From Bosea sp. 124 (GTDB taxonomy: Bacteria; Pseudomonadota; Alphaproteobacteria; Rhizobiales; Beijerinckiaceae), in NCBI RefSeq assembly GCF_003046175.1, contig NZ_PZZM01000001.1, forward strand, positions 620,001-684,000: 64,000 nucleotides of DNA, in the 5' to 3' direction. The notes beneath the pieces were generated by a model, which searched no databases, was not told the origin of the DNA, and saw only the letters and a list, made by a program, of their open reading frames with translations. The position numbers and the translations under genes are program-made. This document shows positions 21,293 through 30,253 of the stretch, one piece after another. How positions within the stretch are numbered: the first letter of the stretch is position 1; each line of letters opens with the position of its first letter.

Positions 21293-21472
21293 GGGCGTCG
21301 TCCTCGGCGAAGAAGGCCCCAGCATAGCAAGAGATGTTCCAAGGAGCGCACATCGTAGAAAGATTCTTGCGAAAAACTCATTTTGCGGTGCAACATGAAA
21401 AATGCAGGACGCAGCCTGACGGCATTGTCGCCGACAGGTGGCCACGCTTTGTCCGCCCGAGGTCGCATACGG

Positions 21473-22687
21473 ATGCTCTATCTCGCCTACCAGGCCCAAT
21501 CCGACTTCATGAATCCGGCCAAGATGCTGGCGCGAGGGGCGCTCGCGACCCTTGGCGCCAGAGCCATGGCGGGCCACCCCGTCGATATGCGCGCAGCCTC
21601 CGCCGCCTATGAGATGGTGACGCGCGCGGGCTTGAGCCATGAGCGGCCATCCTATGGCATCGACAGCGTGCGCGACGGCAATCGCGACGTGCCCGTGACC
21701 GAGGAGGTCGTACTTAATCTGCCTTTCGGCAGCCTGCTGCGCTTCCGCAAGGACAGCGAAACGCCCCAGGCCAAGGTGCTGGTGGTGGCGCCGATGTCGG
21801 GGCATTTCGCCACGCTGCTGCGCAACACGGTGGCGACAATGCTGCGCGACCACGACGTCTACATCACCGACTGGCACAATGCCCGCGATGTCAGCCTCGA
21901 GGCCGGGCCGTTCGGCTATGACGACTATGTCGACACGCTGATCCGCTTCATCGAGACACTGGGGGACCGGACGCATGTCGTCTCGGTGTGCCAGCCCTGC
22001 GTGCAGGTGCTCACGGCGGCGGCGGTGATGGCGCAGGCGGGCAGCGCCTTCCAGCCGCGCAGCATGACGCTGATGGCGGGGCCGGTCGATACCCGCGTCA
22101 ACCCGACGGCGGTCAACAAGCTCGCCATGGGCAAGCCGATCGAGTGGTTCCGCAAGAACCTGATCGCCACCGTGCCGTCGCGCTATCCGGGCGGAGGCCG
22201 CCAGGTCTATCCGGGCTTCGTCCAGCTCGGCGCCTTCCTGGCGATGAACATGCAACGGCACATCAACGCCCATATCGATCTGTTCACCCATATGGCGACG
22301 GGCGAGGTCGAGGAAGCGCAGAAGATAAAGTCGTTCTACGACGAGTACTTCGCCGTGCTCGACCTGCCGGCCGAGTTCTATCTGGAGACCGTGCAGTGGA
22401 TCTTCCAGGAGGCAAGGCTCGCGGCACGCACCCTGACCTATCGCGGCGAGACGGTCGATTGCCGGGCGATCCGCAAAACCGCGCTGCTGACAGTCGAGGG
22501 CGAGCGCGACGACATCTGCGCGCTCGGGCAGACATCGGCGGCGCATGATCTCTGCTCGGGGCTGAAGCCGTTCCGCAAGCGCCATCACATGCAGGCCGGC
22601 GTCGGGCATTACGGCGTGTTCTCGGGCCGCAAATGGGACGGGCAGATCTATCCGATCGTCCGCAACATGATCGTCGCCAACAGCTAG
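21473..22687 (+). CDS. phaZ: Intracellular polyhydroxyalkanoate (PHB) depolymerase
   Basis: Hydrolyses native intracellular PHB granules to mobilise carbon. From the ATG at 21473 (MLYLAYQAQSDF, the usual family start) it has 404 residues. The nucleophile is Cys173 in SVCQPCVQVL, as in the PhaZa1-type enzymes where Cys replaces the lipase-box Ser. The acid is in EGERDDICA and the His in GVGHYGVFSG. An in-frame start at 21383 would add 30 poorly conserved residues. It is convergent with the patatin gene. Confidence 0.92.
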   Translation: MLYLAYQAQSDFMNPAKMLARGALATLGARAMAGHPVDMRAASAAYEMVTRAGLSHERPSYGIDSVRDGNRDVPVTEEVVLNLPFGSLLRFRKDSETPQAKVLVVAPMSGHFATLLRNTVATMLRDHDVYITDWHNARDVSLEAGPFGYDDYVDTLIRFIETLGDRTHVVSVCQPCVQVLTAAAVMAQAGSAFQPRSMTLMAGPVDTRVNPTAVNKLAMGKPIEWFRKNLIATVPSRYPGGGRQVYPGFVQLGAFLAMNMQRHINAHIDLFTHMATGEVEEAQKIKSFYDEYFAVLDLPAEFYLETVQWIFQEARLAARTLTYRGETVDCRAIRKTALLTVEGERDDICALGQTSAAHDLCSGLKPFRKRHHMQAGVGHYGVFSGRKWDGQIYPIVRNMIVANS

Positions 22688-22752
22688 AGCATCGCCTCGA
22701 AAAGTGCGGCGCGATTCTTGGGAAAAGCCGCGGCAAGATCGGTGAACCACGG

Positions 22753-22783
22753 CATCGAACCGAACACGATTTACGGTTCGATG
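22753..22783. terminator. Stem-loop between convergent phaZ and patatin genes
   Basis: CATCGAACCG (22753-22762) pairs perfectly with CGGTTCGATG (22774-22783) across an 11-nt loop. No T-tract follows on either strand, so it is a weak terminator or an RNA-protecting hairpin. Its position between convergent stops fits a bidirectional 3' end. Confidence 0.45.
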
Positions 22784-22803
22784 ACGCAAGCGAGCCGCGT
22801 CGC

Positions 22804-25350
22804 CTACCAGTCGGGCTTGCCCTCCTCGCCAGGGGCGGCAAAGACCCGGTGTGCAGCGTGGAAACCGAGGGCGCGGTAGCATTCGAACTGCTCTTCGGAG
22901 AACATCTGGTCGCCGGTGGTCTGATGGGGAAAATCGGGATAGCGGGCCTTGTAGTCGAGGACGTAGTCGTTCTCGTCGCCGGTCAGCGACGATTTGATAT
23001 AGATGATCTCCCCCTCCTCGCCCGGCCCGTATTCAATCCTGCCTCTGGCGACATGGGTTCGTTGGGCACATTGCCCGGGTTCTGAGCGGCGCCCCGCGGC
23101 GCAGTCGGCGTTCAAGGCCAGGGCGCTCGCCTGGATCTTGTCCCATGGCAGGTAGATGCGGATACCGAGATCGATGCGCGCATAGCGCTGCGCCTCGACC
23201 AGCGAGCGGAAGGAGAATTGCGGATCGGCTTCCGCGTCCAGGACGATGATCCGTGCGCAACGCCGGCGGAGCAGTTCGTAAAGGCCGAGATTCTCGATAT
23301 GGCCGCCATCGGTCAGGTAGATTTGCGGGCTCTCCTCGGAGAGCCAGCCCAGCATCTCCTGCATGAGATAGGGCTTCAGCCAGTCGCGCATCGCAACGTT
23401 CGTGCTCGGCTGCAGGATCTGCTTCGGATTGCGCAACCAGTATCCCAGCCGGATGTTCAGCAAGGCCAGTGTCGGGGAGAAGCTTCGCTGCGTATTGGCG
23501 CCCATGTTCGAGGACGCCGCCGCGCCGGACACCGCCATCGCGGTCGCCAGATCGACGCCCGGGCAGTGATCCTCGAATTTATCGGTGCGGATGTAGCCCG
23601 TGCTGGCGCTGCCACAATAGACCGGCGAGAACTGAAAGAAGTCGGCATTCCGGCCGCGCTGGTTGACATATTCCGAGCCCTGGATGTTCAGCGCGGCGTT
23701 GACGAGATGCAGCGGTCCGTTGGCCGGGTGCAAGGCGGTGAAGCAGACGGTATCGAGCGGGGCAGGATCGCGCGAGCCAGGCTCCCCCGAACCGTCGCCG
23801 GGAGCTTTTTTGCGAGGATCGAACAGGAAGGCCTTGCTGAGGCGATCCCTGTACAGCCGGTGCAGGGAATTGCCATTCGGGGTCAGGAAGAGCCAGGTGC
23901 CGATCGTCAAGGCGAGGCCAGTCGAGATGTAGAGCCGGGCGAAGAGGTAAGGATCGGTGCAGGCGCCGCGCGTGTCCCCGCCGAGCAGCCCGCTGACATC
24001 CGGCTGTCCGCAGTACTGCTGGACGATCCACTGCATCCAGCCGGGGCGGAAGGAGAAGCCGATATCGCCGGCGACGGTGATGTAGAGATAAGCCACCCAC
24101 AGCGTCATCGGCAGGGCCAGCGCCACCAGCAGCAGTATGAGCTTCGAGATCAAACGGCTGAGCCGGGGCTTCAGGCCGCTCTCGCCCTCCTTGGTCTTGA
24201 GGATATCGCCGAAGATGTCGCTCGCGAACGCCGCGACCGCGGCGACGGGCGCCAGATAGGGCGTGACCACCGCCACGATCTGCGAGATCCAGCCGAGCCA
24301 GTTGTCCGAGCCCTCCTGCACATAGAGCAGGAACAGACCGCGCAGGGCAAAGGGCTGCAGTTCCAGCGCCGCGGCTGCGACGACCACCCACATCAGCCCC
24401 TTCGAGAACTGGGCGGCCGGCCCGACGAACTCCGGCGCAGCCTCGGCATGGGCACTGCGCCAGAGCGCCCAGCCGGCATGAAAGGCCAGCACAGCCAGCA
24501 GCAGCCAGCGCGTGAAGAAGAAATCGGCCGGCTCGGCCTTGGCGCGCAGGCTGGCGAATTCCCTGATTTTCGTCTGAAGCTGCGCCCGAAGCGCGGCCTT
24601 GCGCTCCAGTTCAGCCAGCGTGGCCTGCGCGGCGTTCAGTTCGATCAGGGGAGCCAATTGGGATCTCAGGCCCGCGATTTCGGCATCGGCACTGGCGAGC
24701 CTCGCCTTCTCCGCCGCCGTCAGCGCGGCCGGGTGCCCGGGGAAATTCTGCCAGCCCAGGATATCGGGCCGGCTGAGAGCCTCCTGGTTGGGATTGAAGG
24801 CCAAAGTGATGCCCGCGGCCACCAGAAGGATGCCGGCGACGATGATGAAATTGGCGGCCAGGCCGCGCAGGATCACCGAGAACGAGGCGAGCACATCGTT
24901 CAAGCCCTTGGGGATGAGATAGTTCGAGTAGTTTCGCAGATGCGCGACGGCGAGATTGTCGCTCTTGTCGCCATCGTCCGTGGTGAAGGGAAACTCGCCG
25001 CCGCCGACATCCAGGCCAGAGGTCAGCGAGGTGCCGATATAGCCGCCGCCCGAAACGGTCGACAGATAATCGATCTCGGCGAGGACGCCGTCCTGATGCA
25101 AGGCCTGCAGGGCGCCCAGGGAAAACGCGGCGCTCCTGATCCCGCCGCCGGAAATCGCGAGGCCGGTGCAGTCACGCTTGCGCCTCGCCCCGCCCGGCGG
25201 TTTCAGTTTCGGGCGCTTCTGCCGCGTGCGCCTGACATTGATGCACTTCGTTTCGAGCGCGATGAGTTCGGCAGGGCATTCGACATCGCTGCCCCTGACG
25301 AACGCGCCGTCCGCGATGGCAGCAAGGATGTCGCGATAGGATTTGCTCAT
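22804..25350 (-). CDS. Large membrane-spanning patatin-like phospholipase
   Basis: 848 residues. The patatin fold is split: the N-terminal part has the oxyanion motif SGGGIRSAAFSLG (67-79) and nucleophile Ser100 in STVSGGGYIG. The catalytic Asp681 is in LTDGGHIENLGLYELL. Between them lie about 500 residues with at least five hydrophobic segments (for example FIIVAGILLVAAGITLAF, WLLLAVLAFHAGWALW, LILLLVALALPMTLWVAYLY) and an acidic/alanine-rich coiled stretch. It is probably an inner-membrane lipid acyl hydrolase; substrate unknown. The start is the ATG at 25350. Confidence 0.88.
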   Translation of the reverse strand: MSKSYRDILAAIADGAFVRGSDVECPAELIALETKCINVRRTRQKRPKLKPPGGARRKRDCTGLAISGGGIRSAAFSLGALQALHQDGVLAEIDYLSTVSGGGYIGTSLTSGLDVGGGEFPFTTDDGDKSDNLAVAHLRNYSNYLIPKGLNDVLASFSVILRGLAANFIIVAGILLVAAGITLAFNPNQEALSRPDILGWQNFPGHPAALTAAEKARLASADAEIAGLRSQLAPLIELNAAQATLAELERKAALRAQLQTKIREFASLRAKAEPADFFFTRWLLLAVLAFHAGWALWRSAHAEAAPEFVGPAAQFSKGLMWVVVAAAALELQPFALRGLFLLYVQEGSDNWLGWISQIVAVVTPYLAPVAAVAAFASDIFGDILKTKEGESGLKPRLSRLISKLILLLVALALPMTLWVAYLYITVAGDIGFSFRPGWMQWIVQQYCGQPDVSGLLGGDTRGACTDPYLFARLYISTGLALTIGTWLFLTPNGNSLHRLYRDRLSKAFLFDPRKKAPGDGSGEPGSRDPAPLDTVCFTALHPANGPLHLVNAALNIQGSEYVNQRGRNADFFQFSPVYCGSASTGYIRTDKFEDHCPGVDLATAMAVSGAAASSNMGANTQRSFSPTLALLNIRLGYWLRNPKQILQPSTNVAMRDWLKPYLMQEMLGWLSEESPQIYLTDGGHIENLGLYELLRRRCARIIVLDAEADPQFSFRSLVEAQRYARIDLGIRIYLPWDKIQASALALNADCAAGRRSEPGQCAQRTHVARGRIEYGPGEEGEIIYIKSSLTGDENDYVLDYKARYPDFPHQTTGDQMFSEEQFECYRALGFHAAHRVFAAPGEEGKPDW

Positions 25351-25465
25351 CTCTGGCGTTTCCCGAACAGCGGGGCCAGGGCCCCGATGCCGGGTGACGC
25401 TACGATAATTCAGGCAATGGCTGCAAGATCGCGACCATGCAATCCTAGGATGTCCTCAGCCCGGC

Positions 25466-25618
25466 CTATTTCTCCTTGATCGACAGCCCGTTCTTGCCAA
25501 CGGAAATCTCGACCCCCTCGGGCTGCTTCTTTTCCTGATAGAGGGCATAGCCCGTGGCCGCGAGGCCGGCGACGAGGACGACCACGAGAGCGACAAGCAG
25601 TTGACGGGACACGGGCAT
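25466..25618 (-). CDS. Small single-pass membrane protein
   Basis: 50 residues from the ATG at 25618, preceded by GGAAGG at 5 nt. After a short basic N-terminus (MPVSRQ) comes one hydrophobic helix (LLVALVVVLVAGLAATGYAL), then a charged tail YQEKKQPEGVEISVGKNGLSI. No known domain. The shape, good ribosome binding site and position clear of other genes support a real gene. It may be a membrane-anchored stress or envelope peptide; function unknown. Confidence 0.7.
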   Translation of the reverse strand: MPVSRQLLVALVVVLVAGLAATGYALYQEKKQPEGVEISVGKNGLSIKEK

Positions 25619-25840
25619 GAGACCTTCCGGATGAGACCGCAGGCAAGCGGCGCGTTTCGAACCCGCGACGCGCGGCAATGTTCCCGCAATGCAGCATCGC
25701 CTGGAAAGCCGTCGCGCATGCCTGTGCGGCGACCGGCACGATTGACAGCCGGCCGAGGCGGCACCTTGATGCGGAACGCCATGCGCGAACCGGCGTTTTC
25801 TTCAGCAAGCCATCCGCGACATTGCCCAGGAGCGCGCGCC

Positions 25841-26329
25841 ATGCCGGAAACCGAACTCCAGCAGTCGATCTGGTCCGCCCTCGACCGCCATCCCGTCTGC
25901 ATGGTGACGACCGCCGCTGACGGCGTGATCAGGACGCGGCCGATGTCAGGGCATATCGACCGCGAGAACCACCGCATCCTGTTCGTCACCCATCGCCATA
26001 CCGGGGCGCTGGGAGAGGCGCTGCGCTCGCCCAGCGTTTCGATCGCGATCAGCGAGGAAGACCGCAACTTCTATGCAGCGATCACCTGCGCCGCGGCCGA
26101 AATCGACGACCGCACCCTCATCGAGGAGATCTGGACGCCAATGACAGGCGCCTGGTTTCCCGAGGGTCCGGACGATCCCGATGCGATGCTGCTGTCGCTG
26201 ATGCCGGTCTCGGCCGAGATCTGGAACGGCCCGTCAAGCGGCGTGCTCGTCGCCTTCAAGCTGGCGACCGCGAAAATCCTGGGCCGGCAGCCCGATCTCG
26301 GCGTGAACGCCACGATCGACATGCGGTAG
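25841..26329 (+). CDS. Pyridoxamine 5'-phosphate oxidase-like (general stress protein 26-type) flavoprotein
   Basis: 162 residues from the ATG at 25841, with AGGAG 8 nt upstream. The split-barrel pattern is visible: VCMVTTAADGVIRTRPMSG, RILFVTHRHTGALGEAL, VSIAISEEDRNFYAAITC, and the C-terminal EIWNGPSSGVLVAFKLATAKILG, typical of stress protein 26 homologues. Such proteins bind FMN or related cofactors; the physiological reaction is usually unknown. Divergent from the small membrane protein and convergent with the PAP2 gene. Confidence 0.88.
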   Translation: MPETELQQSIWSALDRHPVCMVTTAADGVIRTRPMSGHIDRENHRILFVTHRHTGALGEALRSPSVSIAISEEDRNFYAAITCAAAEIDDRTLIEEIWTPMTGAWFPEGPDDPDAMLLSLMPVSAEIWNGPSSGVLVAFKLATAKILGRQPDLGVNATIDMR

Positions 26330-26347
26330 CGGGCGCGGACGCGCCGG

Positions 26348-27040
26348 TCAGGCCGGAGGATCGGCCTCGGCCATCCTGCGGCCCAGCACGGCGACGGCGA
26401 GACTAGACCAGGCGATGCCCAGGCACCAGCCGCCGATCACGTCGGTCGGCCAATGCACGCCGAGATAGATACGGCTGACGCCGATCAGAACGATCATCAC
26501 CCAGGCCAGCCAGATACAGAGCCGGGCAATGTCGTCGCGATGCGAGGCCAGGCCGATGAAGCCCGCGATACTGAGCATCGTGACCGCCGACAGGAAGGCG
26601 TGACCGCTCGGGAAACTCGCCGTGAAGGTCAGGGCCGCGTGCTCCACGATGTCGGGCCGCGCCCGGCCGATCAGGATTTTCAGCCCGGTGCTGACGACCG
26701 TGGCCGAGATCACCGTGATCGCCAGACCGACGGCGAGATGCCGGTAGCGGCAGACCCACAGCGTCAGGCTGGCCGTGATCGTCATCATGCCAAGCCCGAC
26801 GAAGCTGCCGAGCGCGGTGACGTCCCGCATCGCCTCGCGCAGCCAGGCTGGTCCGAGCGGCGTCGACGGGTCGCCCGCCTCCCGAAACAGCAGCACGAGG
26901 CTGCGATCGAAGGCGAAGCTGCGGCCGGAGACGATGAAGAGAGCCAGCCCGAGAAAGGCGAATGCGGCGGCGACAGGGACGAGAACACGCGGCTGAAGCA
27001 AGGAGACAGCGACTCCGGGGCGAAGGACCGAGCCCGACAT
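26348..27040 (-). CDS. PAP2 superfamily membrane phosphatase
   Basis: 230 residues with about six membrane segments. The three phosphatase motifs are present: KILIGRARPDI, ASFPSGHAFLSAVT (catalytic His) and SRIYLGVHWPTDVIGG. The family dephosphorylates lipid phosphates such as phosphatidate or undecaprenyl pyrophosphate at the outer face of the membrane. It follows a lipid-kinase-like gene by 32 bp on the same strand, suggesting a kinase/phosphatase pair acting on membrane lipids. Confidence 0.9.
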   Translation of the reverse strand: MSGSVLRPGVAVSLLQPRVLVPVAAAFAFLGLALFIVSGRSFAFDRSLVLLFREAGDPSTPLGPAWLREAMRDVTALGSFVGLGMMTITASLTLWVCRYRHLAVGLAITVISATVVSTGLKILIGRARPDIVEHAALTFTASFPSGHAFLSAVTMLSIAGFIGLASHRDDIARLCIWLAWVMIVLIGVSRIYLGVHWPTDVIGGWCLGIAWSSLAVAVLGRRMAEADPPA

Positions 27041-27072
27041 AGATACTGTGCCGCCGCTTTCAAAGGGACGGT

Positions 27073-27972
27073 TCAAAGAGAGCGTTCGCGCGCCGCGATC
27101 AGCCGGACCGCCCCCGGAAGCAGCTTGTAGACGAGCGGGCCGGCCTTGCGTTCGACCTCGCCATCGAAGGTGATGTGGCCGCGGCGCTTGTCCCGGCGTG
27201 TCAGCGTCACCTCCGAGGCGGTGAAGGAGGTCAGGTTGCCCGAGCTGCGCCACCTGCCCGACACCACTGAGAGCGCCGCCTTGCAGCGGGAATAGAGACC
27301 ACCGGCATTGAGGATATGGACCTCGAAAACCCCGCCATCCAGCCGGTTTCGGCGCCAGTCGACGCCCTCGAAGCTGTTGACCGTGACCAGCACCGCATCG
27401 GCCTGAACCAGGCGGCGCTCGGCGCCGACGCCGATATCGACGGTGATCGCCCGGGTGAAGAGGATCGAGCGAGTCGCGGCGACGACGAAGGCCACCGCCC
27501 GGCTGAACGGAAAGCGGCGGCGCGCATATTCGCGCTGCCGCGCCATCAGGCTGAAAAACCCCATGCCGGACAGCGAATGGAACAAGCGGTCGTTGACGCT
27601 GCCAATGTCCAATACGACGGGCTCGCCCCCGCAGAGGGCGGAAATCTGGTGTTCAAGCGTGCCGGCGAGGCCGAGATCGCGCCCCAGCACATTGACCGTG
27701 CCAAGCGGGAGGATGCCGATGGGCCTGTCGGCCTGGAGCAGGACCGGCAAGACGCCGTTGATCGTGCCATCGCCACCGGCGATCACCGGCACGCAATCCT
27801 CGTGCTCGATCGCCAGCGACAGAGCGCCGTCCAGATCCCGCGGATGCACCAGCCTGACCTCGGCGGTGCAGCCGCTCGCCTCGAACGCCGCGACGATGCG
27901 CGCGGCGAAGGCCTCGGGACCGGCCTCGAGCACGGTTCCCGCCCGGGCATTGACGACGACGATGTGATGCAT
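27073..27972 (-). CDS. Diacylglycerol/lipid kinase family protein (DAGK catalytic domain)
   Basis: 299 residues. The nucleotide-binding GGDGTINGVLPVLL lies near residue 66, with the N-terminal VVVNARAG strand and the PIGILPLGTVNVLGRDL segment, all diagnostic of the DAGK/YegS/LCB kinase fold. FDGEVERK near the C-terminus is the conserved substrate-side motif. It would phosphorylate a lipid hydroxyl with ATP at the cytoplasmic face. Upstream partner of the PAP2 gene. Confidence 0.9.
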   Translation of the reverse strand: MHHIVVVNARAGTVLEAGPEAFAARIVAAFEASGCTAEVRLVHPRDLDGALSLAIEHEDCVPVIAGGDGTINGVLPVLLQADRPIGILPLGTVNVLGRDLGLAGTLEHQISALCGGEPVVLDIGSVNDRLFHSLSGMGFFSLMARQREYARRRFPFSRAVAFVVAATRSILFTRAITVDIGVGAERRLVQADAVLVTVNSFEGVDWRRNRLDGGVFEVHILNAGGLYSRCKAALSVVSGRWRSSGNLTSFTASEVTLTRRDKRRGHITFDGEVERKAGPLVYKLLPGAVRLIAARERSL

Positions 27973-28079
27973 GGTGCGCTGCAGGATAGGCCGCTCGGCC
28001 GGGACGGAGCAAGACGCGCCGCGAGGGGGCAGCGCGCGGCGATCTCTGGGCGGCGATCCCAGGTCCAGCGATCTCGGGA

Positions 28080-28973
28080 TCAGGGTGTCGCCGAGGACAT
28101 CATCCGGCGCTCGGCCCCGCTCAGCCGCATCGCCATCTCGGGGTGGGCCTCCTCGACCTCCTCGGTCGTCACCTCGAAGCGCTGCAGCATGTGCGGCCCG
28201 AAGGAACTGACCATCGCCACATCGGTGGCATCACGCCCCCGCGCGATCACCACACGGCCGATGCGGCGCATGTTGTGACGGGCATCGAAGGTGTACCAGC
28301 GCCCGCCGAGGAAAACCTCGAACCAGGCATTGAAATCCATGGGTGCGGGATCCCGCGGCACGCCGATGTCACCGAGATAGCCGTTGCAGTAGCGCGCCGG
28401 AATATTGACGCAGCGGCACAGCGCCACCGCCAGATGCGCGAAGTCGCGGCAGACGCCGACGCGCTCCTCGAAGGCCTCCGCCGCCGTGCGCGTGCTGCGG
28501 GCGAAATGGTAGCCGAAGGTGAGATGGTTATGGACGAAGTCGACGATCGCCTGAACCCTCGGCCAGCCGGCCGGAATGTGCCCGAACAGGCTCCAGGCCT
28601 GTGCCGCCAATTTGTCGGTCTCGCAATACCGGCTGCCGAGCAGGTAGACCAAGGCCTCGTCCGGCAGGCGTGAGGGCGGCACCTCGCCCGCCGCTGGATG
28701 GACAGGATCGAGCTCGCCTGAATCGTGGACGACGCCCTCCGCCCGCAGAGCGATGCCGCCGGGCGGGGCGGTAAGGCGGCGGCAGATGTTACCGAAGGGG
28801 TCGACGAACTGCGTCGTCGCGATCTCCCGCGAGGGATCGAGCAGCGACGTCACCCTCAGCTCGTCCGGGGCGACGAGATCGTGCCGGCGCGAGGGGTGCA
28901 CGTCGAGCAGCGTGATGAGGGGCAGATCCTGCTGGCAGACGATCTCGATGTTGTAGCCGTAGCGGATGCGCAT
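28080..28973 (-). CDS. Transglutaminase-like protein with catalytic His replaced by Asn
   Basis: 297 residues from the ATG at 28973 (MRIRYGYN). It has the N-terminal beta-sandwich, then the core with Cys175 in RVGVCRDFAH, and Asp230 in WYTFDARHN. The expected His in the second motif is Asn215 (MDFNAWFEVF; codon AAT rather than CAC/CAT). This makes ordinary transglutaminase or protease chemistry doubtful. It is separate from the amidoligase cluster and stands alone, 108 bp upstream of the lipid kinase gene on the same strand. Function unknown. Confidence 0.88.
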   Translation of the reverse strand: MRIRYGYNIEIVCQQDLPLITLLDVHPSRRHDLVAPDELRVTSLLDPSREIATTQFVDPFGNICRRLTAPPGGIALRAEGVVHDSGELDPVHPAAGEVPPSRLPDEALVYLLGSRYCETDKLAAQAWSLFGHIPAGWPRVQAIVDFVHNHLTFGYHFARSTRTAAEAFEERVGVCRDFAHLAVALCRCVNIPARYCNGYLGDIGVPRDPAPMDFNAWFEVFLGGRWYTFDARHNMRRIGRVVIARGRDATDVAMVSSFGPHMLQRFEVTTEEVEEAHPEMAMRLSGAERRMMSSATP

Positions 28974-29111
28974 GATGCTCTCACGGGTTCGCAACGAACG
29001 GGCTCAAGCCGTCGATGCCGGACATCACGGTCCGGAGCCTGCGGGTGTTCGACTCTGCAAGGGAGAGCCTCCCAGACGCGCCATGGCGTATCCGGCGAGC
29101 TGGGGCTCTCA

Positions 29112-29145
29112 TAAAACGGAAGATGCGGGCCTTTCGGCCCGCATC
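29112..29145 (-). terminator. Probable terminator of the PRC-barrel gene
   Basis: GATGCGGGCC (29122-29131) and GGCCCGCATC (29136-29145) form a perfect 10-bp stem with a 4-nt loop. On the minus strand a T-rich stretch (TTCCGTTTTA) follows. It lies 63 bp beyond the stop of the minus-strand PRC-barrel gene. Confidence 0.7.
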
Positions 29146-29207
29146 CCGCCGCCACGACGGTTCGGCTGGGGGGATAGCAACCGCCGCGACCTGCGTCTGG
29201 GCGGTGC

Positions 29208-29603
29208 CTACATCATCCAGTAGGGCATCGTGCCGTAATAGTCGTGGACGCGCTTGCCATAGGCCTTGTCGTCCCAGTCGGGCTCGCCCTCGCTGTCGTA
29301 CATGGGCGCGGCCTCGAGCTTTTCCTTGGTCAGCGGGACCACGTAGCCGCCGCGTTCTGTGTCGAAATCCAGCACGCTCCAAGGGATCGGATGGTATTTC
29401 TCGCCGAGCCCGAGGAAGCCGCCGAAGGACATGATCGCGTAGGCAACCTTGCCGGTCTGCTTGTCCAGCATCACGTCGTAAATCTCGCCGAGATGATCGC
29501 CCGCCGTGTTGTAGACGTCGGTGCCGGCGACGCGAGCACCCGCAATCAGCGGGTTGGACGACGGTTTGGCATCGGACGCCGGAAACGTGTCGTGCAGGGT
29601 CAT
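29208..29603 (-). CDS. PRC-barrel domain protein
   Basis: 131 residues from the ATG at 29603, with GGAGGAA 7 nt upstream. The PRC-barrel core is visible from about residue 19: LIAGARVAGTDVYNTAGDHLGEIYDVMLDKQTG, then AYAIMSFGGFLGLGEKYHPIPW. The C-terminal tail is tyrosine- and tryptophan-rich (DYYGTMPYWMM). Such proteins are common in this order and often associated with stress, but the molecular role is not defined. It has its own terminator. Confidence 0.88.
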   Translation of the reverse strand: MTLHDTFPASDAKPSSNPLIAGARVAGTDVYNTAGDHLGEIYDVMLDKQTGKVAYAIMSFGGFLGLGEKYHPIPWSVLDFDTERGGYVVPLTKEKLEAAPMYDSEGEPDWDDKAYGKRVHDYYGTMPYWMM

Positions 29604-29903
29604 GTTCGGTTCCTCCGACAGGAGCAGCCCAATCAAGCTGCGGATTGCCGGAACAACGTGGCGAACCCGGGAAAGGTTCCGCGGAAAACAGCGATCGGGC
29701 GCCCCACCCCGCCGCTCTGGCAAGAGCATCGCTAGGAGCCTCGCGCAGCCTCGTCGCGCGCGAGACCATCCTGCCAAAGGAACCTTTTGGGACGGGCGGA
29801 CGTTGGGCTGGGACGGTCGGTCATGGTCGTGCCTAAATAAATGCCCTAGTTTGGCGACCGCGCGGCTCTCGCTACGAATCTTGAAGCGCCAAGGAAAAAT
29901 CCA
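29604..29903. other. Divergent intergenic region
   Basis: About 300 bp between the divergent PRC-barrel and lipoprotein genes. No gene is visible. The AT-richer stretch near 29833-29855 (CCTAAATAAATGCCCTAG) is the most likely promoter zone for the lipoprotein. No clear operator found. Confidence 0.35.
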
Positions 29904-30167
29904 ATGAAAAAGATCCTGATCATCGCTGCCATCGCAGCATCGCTCGGCGCCTGCACCCAGCAGGAAGAGCGCATCGGTGGTGGAGCCCTGATTGGCGCCG
30001 GAACGGGCGCTGTCATCGGCGGCCTCGCCACCGGCCGCGCAGGCGGCGCCTTGGCAGGTGCCGCGATCGGCGGCGTCGCCGGTGGTGCCATCGGTGGCGC
30101 GACCTCACCGACCCGCACCTGTGTGGGTCGCGACGAATGGGGCCGCCGCGTGCGCTTCGACTGCTGA
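29904..30167 (+). CDS. Glycine-zipper small lipoprotein
   Basis: 87 residues. The signal peptide MKKILIIAAIAASLGAC ends in a lipobox (LGAC), so Cys17 should be lipidated. The body is a glycine zipper (GGGALIGAGTGAVIGGL, GGALAGAAIGGVAGGAIGG) able to pack in or on a membrane, followed by a short basic tail with two cysteines (CVGRDEWGRRVRFDC) that could form a disulfide. Small outer-membrane-type lipoprotein of unknown role, resembling Omp16/SlyB-like minor lipoproteins. A strong hairpin follows. Confidence 0.88.
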   Translation: MKKILIIAAIAASLGACTQQEERIGGGALIGAGTGAVIGGLATGRAGGALAGAAIGGVAGGAIGGATSPTRTCVGRDEWGRRVRFDC

Positions 30168-30207
30168 TCGACGCAGTCTCCGACGGCCGTTCCAGGACGG
30201 CGCAATG

Positions 30208-30243
30208 AAGCCCGAGCAGCGTGCAAGCGCCTTGCTCGGGCTT
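30208..30243 (+). terminator. Terminator hairpin after the lipoprotein gene
   Basis: AAGCCCGAGCA (30208-30218) pairs perfectly over 11 bp with TGCTCGGGCTT (30233-30243), with a 14-nt loop that can pair further. It lies between the convergent lipoprotein and hutC genes and may act on both; the T-tract is short (CTTT). Confidence 0.7.
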
Positions 30244-30253
30244 TGGCTTGAGG

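Noticed and set aside
21293..22882. Upstream extension of the GST gene
   Set aside because: The continuous frame lies antisense to phaZ. GST homology begins at 21292 and the extension has no family match.
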